Positions 24,322-30,979 of a stretch of 36,996 nucleotides of DNA are shown piece by piece. Under the pieces are notes generated by a model. That model made no database searches, was not told the DNA's origin, and saw only the letters and a list, made by a program, of their open reading frames with translations. The number at the start of each line of letters is the position of its first letter. Positions within the stretch are counted from its first letter, which is position 1. The stretch is from DATBVX01 sp035263105. Its GTDB lineage: Bacteria; Pseudomonadota; Gammaproteobacteria; Steroidobacterales; Steroidobacteraceae. Position numbers and translations under genes: made by a program. The stretch is from the NCBI GenBank assembly GCA_035263105.1, contig DATFRO010000067.1:1-36996 (forward strand), in the 5' to 3' direction.

Positions 24322-25231
24322 CCTGCCGTCGAGCTTCTGGGGCGGCTGGATCGTGGTTCTCACGGTCACGTCCTTCTTCGCGCTCGTCTGGCTCGTGATC
24401 GATCTCTATCGGCCCGGCGGCGACGGCAACGAACACGAAGTGTGGGACGAGACGCTGCGCGAGGGCGCGAAGCCGGCGCCCATCTGGTGGTTCTGGTTCA
24501 TCCTCGGCCTCATGTCCCTTTCCGTGATCTACGTGATCCTGTATCCGGCGCTCGGCACTTACCGGGGAGCCCTGCGCTGGTCGCAGGAGAGCCAGATCGC
24601 CGACCGTTTCGCGAACTACGACGCGAAATTCGGCGGCGAGCGCCGCCATATCCTCGAGGAGCCGAGTGCGACGCTCGCGGCCGACGCCAACGCGATGCGC
24701 TCTGCGCAACGCGTCTTCAACAACAACTGCACGTCGTGCCACGGACACAATGCCGCGGGGCAGGCCGATCACTTCCCGGATCTCACGGACAAGTCGTGGC
24801 AATGGGGCGGGAGCGAAGAACAGATCGCCCAGACCATCCGTCTCGGCCGCGAAGCCGCCATGCCGGCCTGGCTCGGTGTCGTCAATGAGCACGGGGTGCG
24901 GCAACTGGCGGACTATGTCGAGGCGCTCGCCGACGGCAAGGCAACCGCGAATACTTCAGGCGCGACGCTGTTTCAGCAGTACTGTGTGGCCTGTCACCAG
25001 GCGGATGGCAGCGGCAATCCGGCGGTCGGCGCGCCGGCGCTCGACGATCAGATCTGGACTTACGGCGGCACGCGCCGAGACATCATCGCGTCCATTTCCA
25101 ATGGCCGGAACGGCACCATGCCGGCATTCGGCAAGCGTCTCGACGACACCCAGGTCCGGTTGCTGACCGTGTGGCTGGCGTCAGGCGCGCACATGGCTCG
25201 TGACGAACTGCGAGCCGCCGCCGGGCCCTAA
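24314..25231 (+). CDS. ccoP: CcoP, cbb3 oxidase di-heme cytochrome c subunit
   Basis: A 305-residue subunit that takes electrons from soluble or membrane cytochromes and hands them to CcoO. It has two membrane helices (about 12-32 and 57-79) and then two cytochrome c domains with CTSCH (C139, C142, H143) and CVACH (C224, C227, H228). Methionine ligand candidates are in AAMPAW and GTMPAF. It closes the ccoNOQP operon. The accessory genes ccoGHIS are not next to it, so copper and assembly factors must be encoded elsewhere. Confidence 0.95.
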   Translation: MADLPSSFWGGWIVVLTVTSFFALVWLVIDLYRPGGDGNEHEVWDETLREGAKPAPIWWFWFILGLMSLSVIYVILYPALGTYRGALRWSQESQIADRFANYDAKFGGERRHILEEPSATLAADANAMRSAQRVFNNNCTSCHGHNAAGQADHFPDLTDKSWQWGGSEEQIAQTIRLGREAAMPAWLGVVNEHGVRQLADYVEALADGKATANTSGATLFQQYCVACHQADGSGNPAVGAPALDDQIWTYGGTRRDIIASISNGRNGTMPAFGKRLDDTQVRLLTVWLASGAHMARDELRAAAGP

Positions 25232-25307
25232 GATCGACGAGCCACCTGGAATATCCGGCGCAGACGGCCCCCCCCGAGCCCTGCGATCGCCGCAACCCTA
25301 CCTGTGC

Positions 25308-26648
25308 CTACTGCGTCCGGCGCTGCATTCGCGTGACGACCGCGCGATAGCCGAGCGCCGCGAGCGTGATGATCACGGCCGCCGCCGCGATCAGCGCCAG
25401 CAATTGCCAGAAGAAGCGATTCATCACTTGCTGGAGCGCACCGGCGGCATCCTGCGTTGCCGCGTGCACCGCGGGCAGTGTGCTGTCGAGGCTCGCGGCG
25501 AGCGTGTTGAGGTCTCGTGTCGTCACACTCAACTCGCGGACCATCTCGGTGTAGTCGCGGATGTCGAACGGGCGGGCCGCGCTCGCCTCCCCGGCCTTCG
25601 GTTCGCGGGGCGGGTAGCGGGCGGTGATGCGCTCGAGCGTCTCGAGGGTCTGGTGCAGCGCGTTGGCCGTCTGCGTGCCGGCCTCGAGCGTCGAGCGCAG
25701 TTCCTGGCTCATCGAGCTCACGCTTTCGCGGTGCTTATCGAGCTCCTGCATCAATTGCGCGATGAGCGCCTGGCGCTCGTTCGCGAGAATATCGGGGAGT
25801 TCGCTCGAGAGACGGTCCGCGGCGCTGCCGACCAGTGAGGCGCGATCGGCACTGGCAATGAGCGACTTGGTCTCCGGCATCACGGCGAGCGCGTAGGTCA
25901 GCTTTTCGACCTGCATGTCGAGCAGCCCCGGGGTGCGCTGCATGTAGTAGATCGCCCGCTCGGCGAGCTCGCGAGTCTGGGCGATCTCACGCACCGCCGG
26001 GTCGAGACTGGTGAAGGGGTCGAGCCCGAGCATCGAGAAGAGATTGCCCGAGGATCGATCCTCGCCCGCATGAGCCCCGCCCACGGACTTCGCAAAGTCA
26101 TTGAAGTGAATGTAGGCGACGAAGTGCACGTCCGGGTTCTGCTTGCGCCACTCATCGATGACTTCCTTGAGCTGCGCGCTCTGCGACTCCGTGAGCAGGC
26201 CGTTGACGAGTTTCCAGGCCTGCTCTTCCAGGCCGCGATGCACTTCGACCACCGGGCGCGCGCGTTCGCCGTCGGACGCGTTGAGCCACACGTCCTCCAT
26301 CACCATGCGGCTCAAGGTCGCGAGCACGACCATGTCGAGCGCGTTGGCGACGGAGTTGGGTCCGCTCGCGATCGTGTAAGCGGACTCGGCCTGCTGCACC
26401 TTCCAGGCCTGTGCAGTCAGTCGTTCCTCAGGCGTGGTCCGGGTCGCCTGGTATTTGCTCGCCGCCTCGCGCACTCGTCCCGCGTATTCGTCGGCGAAAC
26501 GCATCACCCTGAGCTGCGTCTGCTGCAGCTGGTCGGCCTGCTGCTGGGATTTCTGTGCGGCCGGCATCGACTTGCTGATCGTCGAGCAGGCGGTGGAGAG
26601 GACGAGGACCGCACTGAGCAGAGCGGCGAAACAGGCCTTGTAGTTCAA
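25308..26648 (-). CDS. Unknown protein with N-terminal lipobox and C-terminal membrane helix
   Basis: A 446-residue protein not assigned to a family. A lipoprotein signal ends in LSTAC with the lipidated Cys at 21; the next residue is Ser, not the Asp that retains lipoproteins in the inner membrane. Residues about 22-90 and 255-405 are strongly helical and Gln/Glu-rich (coiled-coil-like). A helix at about 412-433 would be membrane-spanning and is followed by a basic tail (RMQRRTQ), suggesting a cytoplasmic C-terminus. The start is TTG with GGGAA seven bases upstream. It lies 41 bases after the unknown gene at 26690 and is probably in the same operon. Confidence 0.7.
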   Translation of the reverse strand: MNYKACFAALLSAVLVLSTACSTISKSMPAAQKSQQQADQLQQTQLRVMRFADEYAGRVREAASKYQATRTTPEERLTAQAWKVQQAESAYTIASGPNSVANALDMVVLATLSRMVMEDVWLNASDGERARPVVEVHRGLEEQAWKLVNGLLTESQSAQLKEVIDEWRKQNPDVHFVAYIHFNDFAKSVGGAHAGEDRSSGNLFSMLGLDPFTSLDPAVREIAQTRELAERAIYYMQRTPGLLDMQVEKLTYALAVMPETKSLIASADRASLVGSAADRLSSELPDILANERQALIAQLMQELDKHRESVSSMSQELRSTLEAGTQTANALHQTLETLERITARYPPREPKAGEASAARPFDIRDYTEMVRELSVTTRDLNTLAASLDSTLPAVHAATQDAAGALQQVMNRFFWQLLALIAAAAVIITLAALGYRAVVTRMQRRTQ

Positions 26649-26689
26649 ACTGGCGTTCCCGGCGCTCTGGTGCGCGCTCGTTGGTGGCG

Positions 26690-27424
26690 CTATTCGCGCG
26701 CCTTGTGAGTTGCGTGTACCGCAGTAAGGTCACGACTGAAGAGCCTGCGTGCGGCCTCCGTCTGCGGATGCTCATAGCCGAGCACGGTTCGCGTCGCCTT
26801 GTCATTGGTGGGGAACGTGCCGTTTGCATCGATCCATTGGCGCATCTTGTCCTGGCGTTCGCGAGCCTTCAGCTCCTTGGTCGCGCGCGGCGTCCGGGTA
26901 CGCACTTCGCTGTTGAATGCGCCCGCCGCGATCAATTGCTGGAAGGCCGCTTCCACGCTCATGCATTCCTCGGCGAGCAGCCAGGGATTGGGGGTCGGGT
27001 TGCTCATGGTGAACTTGAGAACGTTGATCCTGAGGAGCACACGCGCCGCGCCATAGAGGGATTCGGCGGCTGTCCCGGTGCGCGGGGGCCGTGAAATGCC
27101 GGTTCCCAGCGCTTGCATGTACCTGCTGAGCGCGTCTTCGGAAACGTCCTCCAGCTTCGGGCCTTCGTGTTCCCTGACGATCTCGGCACACCGCTGCACG
27201 ACCGGATCGGGATCTTCCCCCTGCGCAGCGAAGATGCCCCGCGCGACTTTCTCGATCTCGCCGATGTACTCGCGCAGCGCCTCGCCGCTCATCGAGCGCT
27301 CCTGGCTCCTGCTGACCTTCGCAAACAACTCGGTGAGGCGTTCGTGATCGTCAGTCGAAATCGGCTTCGGACTTGCCTGCTTCCGAAGCTTGAGCGGATC
27401 AAGTTGAATGTGTTTGTTCTTCAT
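26690..27424 (-). CDS. Unknown protein encoded directly behind tRNA-Arg
   Basis: A 244-residue soluble protein with no signal peptide or membrane helix and no recognised motif. It is charged and helical, starts MKNKHIQLDPLKLRKQ, and has a middle stretch around AARVLLRINVLKFTMSNPTPNPW. Its first 100 bases are less GC-rich than the surroundings. An in-frame ATG at 27433 would overlap the CCA end of the tRNA, so the ATG at 27424 is preferred. It is followed by the lipobox protein on the same strand. Function not known. Confidence 0.65.
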   Translation of the reverse strand: MKNKHIQLDPLKLRKQASPKPISTDDHERLTELFAKVSRSQERSMSGEALREYIGEIEKVARGIFAAQGEDPDPVVQRCAEIVREHEGPKLEDVSEDALSRYMQALGTGISRPPRTGTAAESLYGAARVLLRINVLKFTMSNPTPNPWLLAEECMSVEAAFQQLIAAGAFNSEVRTRTPRATKELKARERQDKMRQWIDANGTFPTNDKATRTVLGYEHPQTEAARRLFSRDLTAVHATHKARE

Positions 27425-27432
27425 TGACCCCA

Positions 27433-27508
27433 TGGCGCCCCCGGCCGGAGTTGAACCGACGACCTACCGCTTAGGAGGCGGTCGCTCTATCCACTGAGCT
27501 ACGGGGGC
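27433..27508 (-). tRNA. tRNA-Arg(CCU)
   Basis: Read on the minus strand, the 76 bases fold as a tRNA. The acceptor stem is GCCCCCG (27508-27502) with CGGGGGC (27443-27437), the discriminator is G, and an encoded CCA end is at 27435-27433. The anticodon arm has loop CTCCTAA with anticodon CCT, reading AGG. The T arm contains GGTTCAACTCC. An extended -10-like TGGTACATT lies about 12 bases upstream (27528-27520). The gene lies directly before the unknown gene at 27424. Confidence 0.95.
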
Positions 27509-27586
27509 GCTGGTTCGAGAATGTACCAGCAACGGTGTCCGGAAAGGCCCTCCAGTAGAAATCAACGCCAGGCAGGCGTAACAAAG

Positions 27587-27615
27587 TTGGTCGACCGCCG
27601 GTCAATGACGATAAT
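27587..27615 (+). promoter_or_regulatory. Candidate sigma-70 promoter for the cytochrome b/oxidoreductase pair
   Basis: TTGGTC (27587-27592) and GATAAT (27610-27615) are exactly 17 bases apart. The -10 differs from consensus at one base. Transcription would begin near 27622, which is after the ATG at 27618 and would favour the in-frame ATG at 27642 as the true start of the cytochrome gene. Confidence 0.45.
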
Positions 27616-27617
27616 CC

Positions 27618-28406
27618 ATGCCGAACGCCACGCTCGATCCTATGGCACAGACCTACCTCTACCGCCGTCACAGCCTGCTGGTGCGCATCACGCACTGGAT
27701 CAACGTCATCGCCCTGACGGCGTTGCTGATGAGCGGGCTGCAGATCTTCAACGAACACCCCGCGCTCTACTGGGGCGACACCTCCTACTCGGGCAAGCCC
27801 GCCCTCCTTGAGGTCAAGGGAGGGTTCCCGTGGGGCAGGCAGTCCGAAACGGGCGCGCGCTCCCTGATCGAAGTGCCGGACAAGTTCCCGTCCTGGATGA
27901 TCGTTCCCAGCGGGACGTGGCTCGCGATGGGGCGACGTTGGCACCTCTTCTTCGCGTGGCTGTTCGTGATCAATGGCATCGTGTATCTCGCGCACAGCCT
28001 CGCGAGCCGTCACGTCCAACGGGATCTGAAGCCGACGCGCGAGGATTGGCGCGGCCTCTGGCATTCGTTCAAGGATCACCTGCGCCTGCGTCACCCGCAC
28101 GGCGAAGAGGCGAGGCGCTACAACGTGCTGCAGAAGCTTGCCTACCTGCTCCTGATCTTCGGACTCTTCCCGCTGATCCTGCTGACCGGCTGGGCCATGT
28201 CGCCGTGGCTCAATTCGGTTTGGCCGGGGTGGGTGGATGTCCTCGGTGGGCGCCAGTCGGCGCGCACCCTGCATTTCATCGCTGCCTGGACCGTGGTGCT
28301 GTTCGTCCTGATCCACGTGTTCCAGGTCTTCGTCACGGGATTCTGGAACAACCTGCGCTCGATGATCACGGGGCGCTACAAGATCAGCTCCGGAGAGCCG
28401 TCATGA
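27618..28406 (+). CDS. b-type cytochrome (cytochrome b561 / thiosulfate reductase-like) membrane subunit
   Basis: A 262-residue membrane protein with four main helices at about 26-44, 108-127, 173-193 and 217-240. Histidines suited to bind two b hemes lie in helix 1 (THW), helix 2 (RRWH and YLAH) and helix 4 (TLHF and LIHVF). It resembles the b-type cytochromes that serve molybdopterin or hydrogenase partners. The stop overlaps the downstream oxidoreductase start as ATGA, so the two proteins probably form an electron-transfer unit between quinones and the periplasmic enzyme. The start may be 27642 rather than 27618. Confidence 0.85.
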   Translation: MPNATLDPMAQTYLYRRHSLLVRITHWINVIALTALLMSGLQIFNEHPALYWGDTSYSGKPALLEVKGGFPWGRQSETGARSLIEVPDKFPSWMIVPSGTWLAMGRRWHLFFAWLFVINGIVYLAHSLASRHVQRDLKPTREDWRGLWHSFKDHLRLRHPHGEEARRYNVLQKLAYLLLIFGLFPLILLTGWAMSPWLNSVWPGWVDVLGGRQSARTLHFIAAWTVVLFVLIHVFQVFVTGFWNNLRSMITGRYKISSGEPS

Positions 28407-29173
28407 AGCCCAGCAAGCGCTCGCGTCGATACTTCCTGCGACACGCGCTCACCGGTGCGGGCGCCGCGCTGCTCGCGGGCTGCGATGCGCTTTCGAACAG
28501 TTCCTGGTTTCCGAAGGTCCTCGGCATCGGCGAGCACCTGAGCCGCGTCGCGCAGCATCTCGTGACGTCGCGACGCTCGATGGCCCAGGAGTTCACCGAG
28601 GCCGACTTGTCGCCGCACTTCCGCAGTAATGGAACCGCGAACCCGGAGGACAGCGAATACCAGGCCCTGGCGGCGCGCGGCTTTCAGGACTGGAAGCTCC
28701 GGGTCGATGGGCTGGTGCAAGCTCCCGCCGAGTTCACTCTCGCTGAGCTGCGCGCCATGCCGAGTCGCACGCAGATCACGCGCCACGATTGCGTCGAGGG
28801 ATGGAGCGCGATCGGCAAATGGACCGGGGTGCAGCTCAGTCACGTCCTGGAGCTCGTCCGGTTGCAGCCCGAAGCGCGCTACGTGGTCTTTCATTGCGCG
28901 GACCCGATGTGGGGAGAGCCGGAAAAGTACTACGAGAGCATCGACCTGGAAGACGCCCTGCACCCGCAGACGATCCTGGCATACGAGCTGAACGACGAGA
29001 TCCTGCCGATCAAGAATGGCGCCCCGCTGCGCGTGCGCATCGAACGCCAGCTTGGTTACAAGATGGCGAAGTACCTCATGCGCATCGAGGCCGTGGAGAG
29101 CTTCGCTACAATCCGCGGCGGCAACGGCGGCTACTGGGAAGACCGCGGTTACGAGTGGTATGCCGGTATCTGA
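28403..29173 (+). CDS. Molybdopterin-dependent oxidoreductase, sulfite oxidase/MsrP family
   Basis: A 256-residue periplasmic enzyme with the sulfite-oxidase molybdopterin fold. The N-terminus has a Tat motif (SRRYFLR, residues 7-13) followed by a hydrophobic stretch and a lipobox (LLAGC, Cys27), so it is probably exported folded and lipid-anchored. The molybdenum-ligating Cys is C130 in HDCVEGWSAIGKW. A later stretch with KNGAPLRVRIERQLGYK is typical of the family's cofactor site. It lacks the dimer domain of true sulfite oxidases. Coupled to the upstream b-type cytochrome. The substrate (sulfoxide, sulfite or other) cannot be told. Confidence 0.88.
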   Translation: MKPSKRSRRYFLRHALTGAGAALLAGCDALSNSSWFPKVLGIGEHLSRVAQHLVTSRRSMAQEFTEADLSPHFRSNGTANPEDSEYQALAARGFQDWKLRVDGLVQAPAEFTLAELRAMPSRTQITRHDCVEGWSAIGKWTGVQLSHVLELVRLQPEARYVVFHCADPMWGEPEKYYESIDLEDALHPQTILAYELNDEILPIKNGAPLRVRIERQLGYKMAKYLMRIEAVESFATIRGGNGGYWEDRGYEWYAGI

Positions 29174-29203
29174 GTGACGCTCGCGGGCGTGCCCGGTCGC
29201 ATC

Positions 29204-29734
29204 TTAGAAGAGGATCCTGACCGTAATCACGTCGGCATAAGTACCGGCCGGGACACTCTGGCGCGGCTCGATCTTGCCGTAAACCGTGACGTCGAACGGC
29301 GGACCCAGACCCAGGCCGCGGAGCGTGTCGACACCGAGCGTATCCCCCCAGACCTGCTGACGGCCGGGGTCATGGTACAGGCCGTAACCCAGCGTGTTTG
29401 CACCTGAGGTCATCTTGCGTGCGGCCGTGGTCGCACCGGGCCCCCGCCCTGCGTCCATCGAGACCTCGTAACTGACTCCATTGCTGCAGTGAATATGGAC
29501 CAGGGCTTCGGCCAGCTGCGCGCCCCCGGCGTTGGGGTTGTAGTTGCCGAAATTGATGTCGTTGGCGCTGATCGAGCAGGTCTTGCGCACATCGACGCTG
29601 ACCGTCATGACCCGCTGGGTGGTGTGCGTCTCGGCCGCGAAACTCCGGGGCACCGCGATGCCGGCCACCAGTGCGGTGATCGCGGCCGCATGCACCAAGG
29701 TACAACTGCCCGCGCGTCTACAGGGGTCTAACAT
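29204..29734 (-). CDS. Spore coat U domain pilin-like subunit (divergent copy)
   Basis: A 176-residue secreted protein: an N-terminal signal peptide (hydrophobic about 14-27, cleavage near SFAA) and one SCPU domain. It has the paired cysteines (CSISANDINFGNY and VHIHC) and the C-terminal PAGTYADVITVRILF strand that donates to a chaperone or neighbour subunit. SCPU proteins are the subunits of archaic (Csu-like) chaperone-usher pili. It points away from the rest of the locus, 41 bases from the plus-strand SCPU gene. The ATG start is uncertain because GTG/TTG codons inside the signal region are possible. Confidence 0.85.
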   Translation of the reverse strand: MLDPCRRAGSCTLVHAAAITALVAGIAVPRSFAAETHTTQRVMTVSVDVRKTCSISANDINFGNYNPNAGGAQLAEALVHIHCSNGVSYEVSMDAGRGPGATTAARKMTSGANTLGYGLYHDPGRQQVWGDTLGVDTLRGLGLGPPFDVTVYGKIEPRQSVPAGTYADVITVRILF

Positions 29735-29775
29735 CCGGGCGGCCCTACGTCCTCTGGCGCGTTGGAGGTACGCAC

Positions 29776-30276
29776 ATGGATACGTCCTTCGGTCTGCTCC
29801 GGGCCGCCCTCACCGCGGCACTCATCGTTCCCCTCGCAACCGTTGCCCAATCCCCGACCACCACGTTCAAGGTCACCACCAATGTTCAGGCGTCCTGCCA
29901 GGTGAGCGCAAACGACCTCAACTTCGGCAACTACTCGCCCAATGCGGCAACCCGCAACGACGCCCAGAGCGAGCTGAAGGTCACCTGCTCGCCGAACGTT
30001 CAGTACAACATCGCGCTGAACGCCGGCACCAGTGCCGGTGCGTCGATCGACACCCGCAAGATGACGTTCGGCTCCAGTACCCTCAACTACCAGTTGTATC
30101 GCACCTCCTCGCGCAATTCGAACGAAGTGTGGGGCGATACGGTGGGCTCGAACACCCTGCAGGGAAATGGCACGGGTACGCAACAGTCCTACCCGGTCTA
30201 CGGCAGTGTTCCCGCGGGGCAGCTGGTTTCACCGGGCACGTACATCGACACCATCACCGTGAACGTGCTGTTCTGA
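29776..30276 (+). CDS. Spore coat U domain major pilin-like subunit
   Basis: A 166-residue secreted SCPU subunit with a signal peptide (cleavage near VAQS) and the same layout as the divergent copy: first Cys in CQVSANDLNFGNY, second in KVTC, an RKMTFGSSTLNYQLY segment and the end strand SPGTYIDTITVNVLF. A GGAGG ribosome-binding site lies seven bases before the ATG. It is the first gene of the plus-strand set SCPU-chaperone-usher-SCPU, the place where the main shaft subunit is usually found. Confidence 0.9.
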   Translation: MDTSFGLLRAALTAALIVPLATVAQSPTTTFKVTTNVQASCQVSANDLNFGNYSPNAATRNDAQSELKVTCSPNVQYNIALNAGTSAGASIDTRKMTFGSSTLNYQLYRTSSRNSNEVWGDTVGSNTLQGNGTGTQQSYPVYGSVPAGQLVSPGTYIDTITVNVLF

Positions 30277-30289
30277 GGAGGGAACTCTC

Positions 30290-30979
30290 ATGAAACGCAT
30301 GATCGCCACGTTGCTGCTCGCCGCCGCGCCGGGACTGCTGCTGGCCGATGCCTTTTCCATCGTTCCGGTGCGCGTCGAGCTCGGCAAGAGCAAGACCGCC
30401 TCGCTCACCATCACCAACGACACCGTCGCGCGCACGTTCGAAGTGCGTGCCGTGTCGTGGAGCCAGGACAATGGGATCGACACCTATAAGCCGACCGATG
30501 AACTGCTAGTGGTCCCCAGCACGTTCCACCTGGAGCAGAACGCCGCGCAGGTCATCCGCGTGTCCCTCAACCGCACACCGGATGCGAAGGAACACTCGTA
30601 TCGCGTGTTCATCAACGAGGTCGTGCCCGCCCCGCAGCTCGCTGCCGGGTCCGTCGTGACGACGGCCCTTTCGGTCGGGGTTCCGGCGTTCGTGTTGCCG
30701 GAGAGCGGTCGCGCGCCGGAGGGCAAGCTCGAGCTCACGCCGCAACGGACGGCGACGGGCATTCGCATCGAGGCGCACAACGCCGGCGTCGCCAACCTGA
30801 AGGCCGAGGAACTGACCGTGGCGCAGGGAGACACGCCGCTCCTGAAAGTCACGCCCGGCGACTACCTGCTGGCCGGAACCAGTCGCACCTGGGACTTCCA
30901 GTTGCGCAACGCTTCCGCGGGCCCGCTCGATGTGTCGGTGCGCACTGATCGGGGCACCTTCAAGGCCAACGCCCGCTGA
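30290..30979 (+). CDS. Periplasmic pilus chaperone (PapD/CsuC-like)
   Basis: A 229-residue chaperone that folds pilus subunits in the periplasm by donor-strand complementation. It has a signal peptide (about 1-19), an N-terminal Ig-like domain with the SIVPVRVEL strand and the VIRVSLNR strand near residue 85, and a second Ig-like domain ending in DRGTFKANAR. A GGAGG site eight bases upstream supports the ATG. The stop (TGA 30977-30979) overlaps the proposed CTG start of the usher. Confidence 0.92.
   Translation: MKRMIATLLLAAAPGLLLADAFSIVPVRVELGKSKTASLTITNDTVARTFEVRAVSWSQDNGIDTYKPTDELLVVPSTFHLEQNAAQVIRVSLNRTPDAKEHSYRVFINEVVPAPQLAAGSVVTTALSVGVPAFVLPESGRAPEGKLELTPQRTATGIRIEAHNAGVANLKAEELTVAQGDTPLLKVTPGDYLLAGTSRTWDFQLRNASAGPLDVSVRTDRGTFKANAR

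Noticed and set aside
25232..25307. Possible terminator between ccoP and the convergent lipobox gene
   Set aside because: No stable hairpin with a T run was found; only a C8 tract.
27433..27545. Search for an integrase or a duplicated tRNA 3' end marking an integrated element
   Set aside because: No integrase-like protein and no second copy of the tRNA end were seen in the window; the island idea is kept only as a finding.
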